Shown piece after piece: positions 7,903 through 14,107 of a stretch of DNA of 26,619 nucleotides. The position numbers were made by a program, and so were the translations under genes. Location of the stretch: NCBI RefSeq assembly GCF_002399615.1, contig NZ_DHDZ01000046.1, positions 60,266-86,884 of the forward strand. The letters run 5' to 3'. The notes beneath the pieces were generated by a model. It was given only the letters and a program-made list of their open reading frames with translations, ran no database searches and was not told the DNA's origin. The DNA is from Pedobacter sp. UBA4863. Lineage in GTDB: Bacteria > Bacteroidota > Bacteroidia > Sphingobacteriales > Sphingobacteriaceae. Numbering within the stretch: the stretch's first letter is position 1; the number at the start of each line of letters is the position of its first letter.

Positions 7903-8508
7903 ATGGTTTTGAAAGATTTATTAAAATCTGTATTTGCAGTAATCGCGGTTTCGATGGTGGCAGTTGCGTGTAGCGATAATGAAAAACCTGCATCAATAGA
8001 ACAAAAAGTGGTAGAGATTAAAGCACGAAACCCTTTTCCATTTTATAAAAGCATAGAGATAAAACCGGGCTATTACTTCGAAGTTTTAAGTTGGGGTAAA
8101 GGAGTTGACAGCCTTGGCGGCTTTTTAATACTGATGTCAGATTCTGTTAAAAATAACTATAAATCAATTTCGGGAGAACGAGAGGGCATAATTACCGATG
8201 CGTGGAACATGGATTTGGATAATGACGGTAACCCAGAAATTTATGTACAAACATTGGTGCGAAAAAATGTAGCCGATGTAAATGTGTACGAATTTGGTGG
8301 CGATTTCAATAAAATAAGTTTTCCGGGTATCAGCAGTATGAAAGGCTATAAGGGCGATGATAAGTTCTTTGTTAAAAACGGCGATTTGTTCAGGTCGGTG
8401 CCAATTGTACAAACTGATAGTGGCAAAACAAGCACTTTGGTTAAAACTTTAAAGTACCGTTTGTCGGGGAATAGTTTTTCTTCATCAGAAGCAAAACTAG
8501 AAGAGTAA
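7903..8508 (+). CDS. Putative lipoprotein, hypothetical
   Basis: This 201-residue protein has a lipoprotein signal: MVLKDLLKSVFAVIAVSMVAVAC, with the lipobox AVAC placing the lipidated residue at C23. The mature N-terminus, CSDNEKP, has early acidic residues, which in Bacteroidota can act as a lipoprotein export signal toward the cell surface. Near residues 103-112 it has WNMDLDNDGNPEIYVQT, an Asp-rich FG-GAP/EF-hand-like loop similar in style to the one in the protein at 79-786. The rest is predicted beta-rich. I do not recognise a functional family. It converges on the downstream - strand gene, and a strong hairpin lies between the two. Confidence 0.75.
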   Translation: MVLKDLLKSVFAVIAVSMVAVACSDNEKPASIEQKVVEIKARNPFPFYKSIEIKPGYYFEVLSWGKGVDSLGGFLILMSDSVKNNYKSISGEREGIITDAWNMDLDNDGNPEIYVQTLVRKNVADVNVYEFGGDFNKISFPGISSMKGYKGDDKFFVKNGDLFRSVPIVQTDSGKTSTLVKTLKYRLSGNSFSSSEAKLEE

Positions 8509-8522
8509 TACAATTATTAACC

Positions 8523-8579
8523 ATTCTGAAGAGCGAGGGCTTTGGTAGTTTCGTAATACTTGTTTTCGTTCTTCAGAAT
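8523..8579. terminator. Hairpin between convergent genes, possible bidirectional terminator
   Basis: ATTCTGAAGAGCGA (8523-8536) pairs with TCGTTCTTCAGAAT (8566-8579): 14 bp with one G-U, loop 29 nt. It begins 14 nt after the + strand lipoprotein stop and ends 20 nt before the - strand gene's stop. It suits a terminator read from both sides, but T-runs are poor. Confidence 0.5.
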
Positions 8580-8598
8580 TAATATAGAATACCTGTAA

Positions 8599-9138
8599 CT
8601 AAAATTGGCTCAGCTCACTTTCAAAAAAAGCATCCCATTTTTGCTGTGCTTCTAAATCCGAGCCATGTTTGGTTTCTACATCGTAAGTTTCCTGCATATC
8701 AGTATAGAATTTACTGATTTCTTTTGCAGTTTTATTTACCAAGTGTTTATAATTTTTAACAGTATATTCTTGGTTTCGCAAAATATATTCTCCCTTTTTT
8801 AAAAGTAGAAAATTAATGTAAACATGCCCTTGTTCATGGTTTAGTAATTGTTTACTGGCATTGTTATTTCTAATTTTTTCTCTTTTTACCCATGATTTAT
8901 TTACATCAACCCCGCCCAGAAAATTAAAATCGAGTTGTAGTTTATTGCCTCTAATGGTTGAGCGGTAACCGTATTGCCAAATGGTGCTGGTTACGGCAGC
9001 GTACATAGAGTTACGATCTGGATTGGCCCTAAAATGTGTGTCCCAGCTTAAGGTTTCGGGTAAAATACGCTTATGCGGTACAAAAGAAGAAGCCAACAAA
9101 ATAATGGCACAAAGAATAGCGTTCCTCATCAGTTTCAT
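8599..9138 (-). CDS. Exported protein with HExxH motif, DUF922-like putative metalloprotease
   Basis: This 179-residue protein has a signal peptide (MKLMRNAILCAIILLASSFVP). The mature part contains LSWDTHFRANPD and later LLNHEQGHVYINFLLLKKGE (about residues 97-116), in which HEQGH is a zincin-type HExxH motif. The combination of an early L-x-W segment, an 'xYxxxT' strand and HEQGH resembles the DUF922 family of bacterial proteins, proposed to be zinc peptidases but not well characterised. A third zinc ligand is not obvious; candidate residues lie in the following helix (around YKHLVNKTAKEISKFY). The start at 9138 gives two nearby methionines (M1 and M4), either of which leaves the signal peptide intact. 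Exported location is well supported; protease activity is inference. Confidence 0.7.
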   Translation of the reverse strand: MKLMRNAILCAIILLASSFVPHKRILPETLSWDTHFRANPDRNSMYAAVTSTIWQYGYRSTIRGNKLQLDFNFLGGVDVNKSWVKREKIRNNNASKQLLNHEQGHVYINFLLLKKGEYILRNQEYTVKNYKHLVNKTAKEISKFYTDMQETYDVETKHGSDLEAQQKWDAFFESELSQF

Positions 9139-9170
9139 TGTAATAGCTAAAGAACGAAAGTTATGCCAAA

Positions 9171-9770
9171 TTATTCTGCCTCTTTAAACTGATTGCTGAT
9201 GCGTTCAAACTTTTCAATCAAAAGGGCAATTCTTTCCTTGTCTTTTTTAATTACTGCTTTCCTTACCAAAGTAGAACAAAATATCACCCAGCCAAAACTT
9301 AAAGCTAAAATAAGCACCTGTAGCCATATTTCTAAAACGCTCAAGATCTCGAAGAAATAAAGGCTCATTCCTAGAGATAGCGCAATAACATAGAACCAAT
9401 ACAGTCTGTTGTAGAGCTGGTGCCTTTGCAATTGGTAAATCTTTAATTTCTGAAGAAAGACATTTGGGTTTTCGGTAAAATCGTTTTGGGCAATAACACG
9501 ATGGTTGGCATATAAAATAACGGTGTAAGCAGCTATCGCCAATATAATTATGCTAATACCCAAGTGGGTTGTTATAGAGGTGAAATCAAGAAATAACCAA
9601 ATGGCAGCCACGGCAAATATAGAAAGAGCCATGCCAATAATGTTTAGCAACGATTTGTTGCGCATATTGCTTACATCTTTCTTGGCTTGCTTTAACATAT
9701 CGTCAGCAGATATTTTCACATCTACGGTATGCTTAGCCCATAACGCTTCTATATGATCAAATTCTTGCAT
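9171..9770 (-). CDS. Four-helix membrane protein, putative ECF anti-sigma or sigma partner
   Basis: I place the start at the ATG at 9768-9770 (reverse strand), giving 199 residues beginning MQEFDHIEALWAKHTVDVKIS. A longer frame open from 9878 would overlap the sigma gene by more than 120 nt and adds only residues encoded within it. With this start the overlap is 14 nt, typical of coupled sigma/anti-sigma pairs. The N-terminal 50 residues are soluble and charged. Four hydrophobic segments follow: LLNIIGMALSIFAVAAIWLF, ITTHLGISIIILAIAAYTVIL, LYWFYVIALSLGMSLYFF and IWLQVLILALSFGWVIFC. The C-terminal tail is a charged amphipathic helix (KKDKERIALLIEKFERISNQ). I do not see a classical zinc anti-sigma motif. 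Operon position suggests it tethers or senses for the sigma factor, but that is inference. Confidence 0.75.
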   Translation of the reverse strand: MQEFDHIEALWAKHTVDVKISADDMLKQAKKDVSNMRNKSLLNIIGMALSIFAVAAIWLFLDFTSITTHLGISIIILAIAAYTVILYANHRVIAQNDFTENPNVFLQKLKIYQLQRHQLYNRLYWFYVIALSLGMSLYFFEILSVLEIWLQVLILALSFGWVIFCSTLVRKAVIKKDKERIALLIEKFERISNQFKEAE

Positions 9771-10254
9771 GTTGATTGTATATTTCTGTAAGTTTTTGTT
9801 TAATACGATGAATTCTAACTCGTAAATTTCCTTCGCTAATTCCTGATATTTCGGCAATTTCATTGTATGGTAATTCATCGAGTACCATGGTAATGATCAA
9901 ACGGTCATTCTCTTCTAGTTTAGAGATCGACTTGTATAGCAAAGCAACCTGTTCGTTTTTTTCAGAATATTCTTCAATTCTATTCTCAATAATGTTATCG
10001 GTAAGCTCGTCTTTTGCCTGTCTTTTTTCAGAGCGAAGATAGGTTAAGCAGGTATTTACCGCAATTCTATAGATCCACGTTGAAATGAGCGATTTGTTTC
10101 TGAACTTATCTAGATTTTGCCAAACTTTTAAAAATGTTTCTTGTAAAAGATCATTCGCAGAATCTGCATCGCCCGTGTAACCGTAGCACAGGTGAAATAT
10201 CTTTTTTGAATTTTTATCGAAAATTTCCTTAAAAAGCTGGTCTTTTCGGTCCAT
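9757..10254 (-). CDS. RNA polymerase sigma factor, sigma-70 family, ECF subfamily
   Basis: This 165-residue protein is an alternative sigma factor. Region 2 spans about residues 10-80: IFHLCYGYTGDADSANDLLQETFLKVWQNLDKF, then STWIYRIAVNTCLTYLRSEKR, which recognises the -10 element and melts DNA. Region 4 (about residues 105-160) ends with LDELPYNEIAEISGISEGNLRVRIHRIKQKL, a helix-turn-helix for the -35 element. There are no regions 1 or 3, as expected for ECF proteins. It overlaps the membrane-protein gene downstream by 14 nt, consistent with a sigma/regulator pair. The upstream sequence has an ECF-like GTAACA...TCTA arrangement suggesting autoregulation. It diverges from the symporter operon, sharing a 244-nt control region. 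The regulon and inducing signal cannot be read from the window. Confidence 0.93.
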   Translation of the reverse strand: MDRKDQLFKEIFDKNSKKIFHLCYGYTGDADSANDLLQETFLKVWQNLDKFRNKSLISTWIYRIAVNTCLTYLRSEKRQAKDELTDNIIENRIEEYSEKNEQVALLYKSISKLEENDRLIITMVLDELPYNEIAEISGISEGNLRVRIHRIKQKLTEIYNQHARI

Positions 10255-10271
10255 TTAACGTTTTTGTATGT

Positions 10272-10303
10272 CTATTAGAGTGAAGTAACATTAAATTGTT
10301 ACA
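10272..10303 (-). promoter_or_regulatory. Putative autoregulated ECF-type promoter
   Basis: Read on the - strand: TGTAACA (10303-10297), a 17-nt spacer, then TCTAATAG (10279-10272), lying 18 nt before the sigma-factor ATG. This resembles the GTAAC/TCTA pattern of ECF promoters. GTAACA also forms a 6-bp dyad with TGTTAC across 10285-10302. The assignment is inference from spacing and position. Confidence 0.42.
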
Positions 10304-10331
10304 CCATAAACGCTGGCTAAAATAATAAATG

Positions 10332-10362
10332 TTTGTGTGCTAAGGGCAAATATTTATTTTTG
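10332..10362 (+). promoter_or_regulatory. Promoter of the symporter operon
   Basis: TTTG (10332-10335), a 19-nt spacer and TATTTTTG (10355-10362) give an exact Bacteroidota primary-sigma promoter. Transcription would start near 10368, giving a leader of about 130 nt before the symporter ATG. The leader contains a pyrimidine-rich then purine-rich segment (10448-10474) that could pair weakly. Confidence 0.65.
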
Positions 10363-10498
10363 TCGCACTTCGTGTATTTATTTTCGATAACTTAAATGTA
10401 GATATGATACGCGTTAATGCTAATTAAGATAAATAAACCAATAAACCATTCTTTTCTTTTTAATTGAAGAAGAGCGAACAATAATCAAATCAAACTAA

Positions 10499-11920
10499 AT
10501 GAAAAAAAGCAAAATAGGTATCATTACCTTAGTTTCCGTTACAATAGCTGTAATCCTTACACTCTTAAAAGAATTTAATCTCCTCGCTGTTTCAGATTTG
10601 GTAATGATGAGCACTCGTTGGCTGGTAGCCATTGTGTTAGTGTGCTTTGCTGTTTCTAAAAAAAGCTTAACCACTTGGATTTTGGTTTGTATGTTGCTAG
10701 GTGTGTTTGTGGGTGTCGATTTTCCGAATTTTGCTGCAGCATTGCATCCATTAAGTAAAGGTTTCATTAAATTGGTTAAAACCATTGTAGGACCAATACT
10801 GTTTGGCACGTTAGTGTATGGTATAGCAGGTCATTCAGATTTGAAGCAAGTAGGGCGTATGGCCTGGAAATCGATGCTATATTTCTTTTGCGCAACATCT
10901 TGTGCTATTTTCATAGGCTTGGCGGTAATAAACATTACCCATGCGGGCGTAGGTGTAAATATGGAAAACATGCCTCAGCAACAGTTGCCTACTGTAAAAG
11001 CTGTAGATACAGAGTTAGAGGCCTTACCTGAGAATGTAAAGGGCGTTTATAAGTTTGCACACTTTTTTTACGAGTTGTTTCCCGAAAATGTAGTAAAATC
11101 TATGCACGAAAATAAGGTGCTCCAAATTGTGTTATTTTCGGTGTTATTCGGTATTGGTTTGGCTATGGTAGAAGAAAAGAAACGCAAGCCATTGGTAGAT
11201 TTTGCAGAGAGCCTATCGGAAGTAATGTTCAAATTCACCAATCTCATTATGTACTTTGCGCCAATTGGCGTGGGGGCGGCCATGGCTTATACAGTAGGGC
11301 ATTTAGGAATAGATATATTGAAAAACTTGTTTATGCTGTTGGGCTCGCTGTATATCGCCTTAATAGTGTTTGTGTTATTGGTTTTTGTGCCAATACTGCT
11401 TTTCCTAAAAGTTCCGATTAAGAAATTTCTTCAAGCCGTAAAAGAACCTGTTTCTATTGCCTTTGCTACCACAAGTTCTGATGCCGCTTTACCTAAAGCC
11501 ATGAGCAATATGGAAAAATTTGGCGTGCCTCGTAAAATTGTTTCTTTCGTAATACCAACGGGTTACAGTTTTAATTTAGATGGTACTTCGTTATATCTTT
11601 CTTTAGCTTCTATCTTTGTGGCCCAAGCTGCTGGCATGCACTTAAGTTTAGGTCAGCAACTAGCTATCGCGTTTACCTTAATGATCACATCTAAAGGTGT
11701 GGCAGCTGTACCAAGGGCATCGTTAATTGTGTTAATAGCCACTGCCGAACAATTTGGTTTGCCAGTATTTATTATTGCAGCAATTTTAGGTATCGATGAA
11801 CTAATGGATATGGCAAGAACATCGGTAAATGTAATAGGAAACTGTTTGGCTACCGTAGTAATTGCTAAGTGGGAAGGCGAATTTGATAGCGATGCGCCAG
11901 CTAATTTTATTGAAGATTAA
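10499..11920 (+). CDS. Dicarboxylate/amino acid:cation symporter (DAACS family)
   Basis: This 473-residue inner-membrane transporter is of the GltP/DctA type and moves glutamate, aspartate or C4-dicarboxylates with Na+ or H+. The transport-domain signatures are visible: TTSSDAALPKAM (hairpin 1, about residues 323-334), GYSFNLDGTSLYL (unwound TM7, about 352-364), TSKGVAAVPRASLIVL (hairpin 2, about 400-415) and DELMDMARTSVNVIGNCLA (TM8, about 430-448). NLDGTSL replaces the more usual NMDGTAL. The N-terminus carries about 50 residues with two hydrophobic stretches before the conserved scaffold helix, which makes this somewhat longer than the classical 420-440 residue proteins. It leads an operon: the next gene starts 4 nt after its stop. 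Family is certain; substrate and coupling ion are not. Confidence 0.93.
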   Translation: MKKSKIGIITLVSVTIAVILTLLKEFNLLAVSDLVMMSTRWLVAIVLVCFAVSKKSLTTWILVCMLLGVFVGVDFPNFAAALHPLSKGFIKLVKTIVGPILFGTLVYGIAGHSDLKQVGRMAWKSMLYFFCATSCAIFIGLAVINITHAGVGVNMENMPQQQLPTVKAVDTELEALPENVKGVYKFAHFFYELFPENVVKSMHENKVLQIVLFSVLFGIGLAMVEEKKRKPLVDFAESLSEVMFKFTNLIMYFAPIGVGAAMAYTVGHLGIDILKNLFMLLGSLYIALIVFVLLVFVPILLFLKVPIKKFLQAVKEPVSIAFATTSSDAALPKAMSNMEKFGVPRKIVSFVIPTGYSFNLDGTSLYLSLASIFVAQAAGMHLSLGQQLAIAFTLMITSKGVAAVPRASLIVLIATAEQFGLPVFIIAAILGIDELMDMARTSVNVIGNCLATVVIAKWEGEFDSDAPANFIED

Positions 11921-11923
11921 TTT

Positions 11924-12430
11924 ATGACTTCGAGAGGTAAAAAGATTTTTTTGGCATCAACTGTTATTGTTCCATTTCTAATTTACAGTATAGTTTACTA
12001 TGCGCCAATAATTAGAAATGCACCTTTTAAAGAAAAAGATTTTGTTTCGCTCGAGTACCAATGGGGTGCCGGAACTGCTTTAGCAAATTCTTACAACTCT
12101 GCCACAGGCGAGTTTAAGTATCTAAATAAGAACGATTCGTTGATCACAAGGAATATTCATTTAACCTTTCGTGATATAAAATATTTGGATAGTATAGCCG
12201 ATGTTCAGGGCTTTTGGAATTTACCTAGTGTGGTGGCCAATGGCGAAGATGATTTGAAGGATCCGAAAAAATTACGTTATGTAATTAAATTTAATTACAA
12301 GAAAAAATCTAAAGAAGTTACCTATTTTCCAAGCTTTAATGGAAATGAAAAGATGAAAGGAGCGGCAAGTAAAATGCAGAAAGAAATAGAGTTAACCTTA
12401 ATTGATAAGGAGGCTAGCCAAGCTAAATAA
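11924..12430 (+). CDS. Membrane-anchored hypothetical protein, first of two tandem paralogues
   Basis: This 168-residue protein has one N-terminal hydrophobic segment (KIFLASTVIVPFLIYSIVYY, about residues 7-26) with no clear cleavage site, followed by a soluble domain probably facing the periplasm. The soluble part starts with FVSLEYQWGAG and ends in a Lys-rich helix. It aligns without gaps over 80 residues with the protein encoded by the next gene, with about 32 identities by hand count: FVSL-Y-WG-G, NSY-S--G, L--D-L, N-P and KDPK-LRY. Start ATG lies 4 nt after the symporter stop, and its stop overlaps the next start (TAATG), so all three genes are almost certainly one transcript. I do not recognise the family. 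Its constant association with a transporter here suggests an accessory role, which is inference. Confidence 0.78.
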   Translation: MTSRGKKIFLASTVIVPFLIYSIVYYAPIIRNAPFKEKDFVSLEYQWGAGTALANSYNSATGEFKYLNKNDSLITRNIHLTFRDIKYLDSIADVQGFWNLPSVVANGEDDLKDPKKLRYVIKFNYKKKSKEVTYFPSFNGNEKMKGAASKMQKEIELTLIDKEASQAK

Positions 12431-12933
12431 TGAAGATAGCAACCAGAAAAACCATCAGTATTATTGCGGTATTGTTTATACTAGTGGTAGGAAGTTTCTA
12501 TATTATGAAAGTAAGAAGTGGCGGAAAACAAGCCGCTTCTTTTGTAAGCTTAACCTATAAGTGGGGCGTAGGCGATACCTTACAGAATAGTTACGATTCA
12601 AAATCGGGAAACTATCAGTTTTTAGACCAACGCGACCAACTTGTTAAAGAGAACTTTAAGCTTCGTACAAATAATGTGATTTTTCTGCATAGTAAAATTA
12701 ATGAAAAAGATTTGTTGAATATTCCAGATACGATAGCAAACGCGGGGGTGAATTTTAAAGACCCAAAAGTGTTGCGCTACGAGCTTAAATTGGTTTACGA
12801 AGATACTAGCAGAAATATTATCTACTTTACCAATTACGATAAAGATCCAGTAATTGCAACTAAAGCAAGGTTGTTGCAACAAACTATCCAACAAGTCATT
12901 TCCGAAGCAGAAGAACGTTTTTCTGGTAAATAG
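12430..12933 (+). CDS. Membrane-anchored hypothetical protein, second of two tandem paralogues
   Basis: This 167-residue protein has an N-terminal hydrophobic anchor (TISIIAVLFILVVGSFYIM, about residues 8-26), then a soluble domain beginning FVSLTYKWGVGDTLQNSYDS. About 40 percent of the residues are identical to the preceding protein over an ungapped 80-residue stretch, ending in KDPKVLRYELK, so the pair arose by tandem duplication. The start overlaps the previous stop by one base (TAATG), giving translational coupling. The conserved N, D, P and aromatic positions suggest both copies keep the same fold. The second halves diverge more (YEDTSRNIIYF against YKKKSKEVTYF), hinting at some specialisation. 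Function unknown; it closes the symporter operon, since the next gene has its own promoter. Confidence 0.78.
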   Translation: MKIATRKTISIIAVLFILVVGSFYIMKVRSGGKQAASFVSLTYKWGVGDTLQNSYDSKSGNYQFLDQRDQLVKENFKLRTNNVIFLHSKINEKDLLNIPDTIANAGVNFKDPKVLRYELKLVYEDTSRNIIYFTNYDKDPVIATKARLLQQTIQQVISEAEERFSGK

Positions 12934-12969
12934 TTTATCGTTTTATATTGCTTATGGCATTGTTTCTTG

Positions 12970-12987
12970 TTAACAAAGCTTAACAAA
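12970..12987. repeat. TTAACAAA direct repeat, period 10
   Basis: TTAACAAA occurs at 12970-12977 and again at 12980-12987, spaced one helical turn apart. The upstream TTGTTAA (12967-12973) also pairs with the second copy as a short dyad. It lies between the symporter operon and rplU, about 66 nt before the rplU -33 element. It may be a regulator site or chance AT-rich sequence. Confidence 0.3.
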
Positions 12988-13052
12988 TTAATTATTGCCT
13001 ATCAGTAATCAATACTTCTTTAAACAAATGAACAAATATTTTTATTGTGCTA

Positions 13053-13083
13053 TTGTGTTTGAACATTAAATGTGCTATATTTG
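13053..13083 (+). promoter_or_regulatory. Promoter of rplU-rpmA
   Basis: TTG (13053-13055), a 20-nt spacer, then TATATTTG (13076-13083), an exact match to the Bacteroidota -7 box. Transcription would start near 13090, about 37 nt before the rplU ATG. Confidence 0.7.
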
Positions 13084-13126
13084 CACCTCGATAAAAAATA
13101 AATAGAAATAAAATAATTATTTAACA

Positions 13127-13438
13127 ATGTACGCAATAGTAAATATAGCAGGGCAACAATTTAAAGTTGCAAAAGACCAGCACCTTTTTGTACACCGTTT
13201 ACAAGGAGATGAAGGCGCTAGTATTGAATTTGACAATGTATTGTTGGTTGACAATGGTGGTAAAATTTCTGTAGGTGCGCCTGCGGTTAAAGGAGCTAAG
13301 GTTTCAGCTAAAATCGTGTCTCATTTAAAAGGTGATAAAGTAATCGTTTTCAAAAAGAAACGTAGAAAAGGTTACAAAAAGAAAAATGGTCACCGTCAGT
13401 CATTCACCAAAATCCAGATTGAGAGTATCACTCTGTAG
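13127..13438 (+). CDS. rplU: 50S ribosomal protein L21
   Basis: This 103-residue protein binds 23S rRNA in the large ribosomal subunit. It begins MYAIVNIAGQQFKVAKDQ, the typical L21 start, and ends with the basic signature KVIVFKKKRRKGYKKKNGHRQSFTKIQIESI (about residues 70-101). Length is standard. It precedes rpmA by 51 nt, the usual bacterial order, and has a good promoter upstream. A perfect 18-bp palindrome sits in the gap between the two genes. Confidence 0.97.
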   Translation: MYAIVNIAGQQFKVAKDQHLFVHRLQGDEGASIEFDNVLLVDNGGKISVGAPAVKGAKVSAKIVSHLKGDKVIVFKKKRRKGYKKKNGHRQSFTKIQIESITL

Positions 13439-13457
13439 TTAACTTATTTGTAAATTC

Positions 13458-13475
13458 ACCAATTAGCTAATTGGT
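13458..13475. promoter_or_regulatory. Perfect 18-bp palindrome between rplU and rpmA
   Basis: ACCAATTAGCTAATTGGT is a perfect palindrome without a loop, 19 nt after the rplU stop and 14 nt before the rpmA ATG. As RNA it could form a small hairpin just before the rpmA ribosome-binding region; as DNA it could be a binding site. There is no T-run, so a terminator is unlikely. Confidence 0.45.
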
Positions 13476-13489
13476 TTAAAAGATAAAAA

Positions 13490-13909
13490 ATGGCACATAA
13501 GAAGGGAGCCGGTAGTTCAAAAAACGGTCGCGAGTCGCATAGTAAACGTCTAGGTATTAAAATTTTTGGTGGTCAAGAGGCTATCGCTGGTAACATCATC
13601 GTTCGTCAGCGTGGTACAAAACACCACCCAGATAAAGGTGTTGGTATTGGTAAAGACCATACTTTATTTGCTTTGGTACCAGGTATCGTAACTTTCAAAA
13701 AGAAAAGAGATAACAAATCTTATGTATCGGTATTGCCTGCAGTGGTAGAAGATGCTGCTCCTGCTAAGAAGGAAGCTGCTCCTAAAGCTGAAGCTAAAAA
13801 AACTGCTGCTCCTAAGAAAGCTGCAGCACCGAAAGCAGAAGCTGCCGAGAAAAAAGCACCAGCTAAAAAAGCTGTTAAAGCCGAAGATGCTGCTGAATCT
13901 GCAGAATAA
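13490..13909 (+). CDS. rpmA: 50S ribosomal protein L27 with C-terminal low-complexity tail
   Basis: L27 sits at the peptidyl-transferase centre, and its N-terminus reaches toward the tRNA acceptor ends. The start MAHKKGAGSSKNGRESHSKRLG and the block GGQEAIAGNIIVRQRGTKHHPDKGVGIGKDHTLFAL are textbook L27, and there is no N-terminal propeptide of the Firmicutes kind. Typical L27 is about 85-90 residues. This one is 139, because about 54 residues rich in Ala, Lys, Pro and Glu follow the conserved YVSVLPA (from about residue 86). The tail is built from loose repeats such as AAPKAEAKK and AAPKKAAAP, resembles histone H1-like tails, and is probably disordered. The frame is intact through to TAA, and an excellent terminator follows. 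Confidence 0.96.
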   Translation: MAHKKGAGSSKNGRESHSKRLGIKIFGGQEAIAGNIIVRQRGTKHHPDKGVGIGKDHTLFALVPGIVTFKKKRDNKSYVSVLPAVVEDAAPAKKEAAPKAEAKKTAAPKKAAAPKAEAAEKKAPAKKAVKAEDAAESAE

Positions 13910-13934
13910 TATTTGTACTTTAAAAGTATATACC

Positions 13935-13967
13935 AAAAAAGCCGAACAAAATTTGTTCGGCTTTTTT
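13935..13967 (+). terminator. Intrinsic terminator of rplU-rpmA
   Basis: AAAAAAGCCGAACAAA (13935-13950) and TTTGTTCGGCTTTTTT (13952-13967) are perfectly complementary. The core stem is GCCGAAC/GTTCGGC, followed by six T. It starts 26 nt after the rpmA stop. Confidence 0.92.
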
Positions 13968-14034
13968 GGTTTTTAAGGTTGCTAAGTCAAAATTGTGAAT
14001 TAGAAATATTAGCTGCCCGAAATATTTGTTAATA

Positions 14035-14058
14035 TACGTTGCCTAGAAAGCCAACGTA
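14035..14058 (-). terminator. Weak hairpin after the polyprenyl synthase gene
   Basis: TACGTTG (14035-14041) and CAACGTA (14052-14058) form a 7-bp stem with a 10-nt loop. On the - strand it lies about 50 nt beyond the polyprenyl synthase stop, with only a mixed AT tail. It is a possible terminator at most. Confidence 0.28.
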
Positions 14059-14107
14059 AGCGTTTCATACTTTTACCATAAATAAAGGATTTTGGAAGAG
14101 TAAACCC

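Noticed and set aside
9771..9878. Upstream extension of the membrane protein to 9878
   Set aside because: It lies inside the sigma-factor gene and adds residues without family character; the ATG at 9770 gives a normal 14-nt overlap.
12934..13126. Replication origin-like region near TTAACAAA repeats
   Set aside because: Only two short repeats, with no DnaA-box cluster (TTATCCACA-like) or dnaA/gyrB neighbours.
13664..13976. Open frames in other phases across the L27 tail (Leu/Lys-rich on +, Phe/Ser-rich on -)
   Set aside because: They are shadows created by the repetitive GCT/AAA codons of the real L27 frame, with no start signal of their own.
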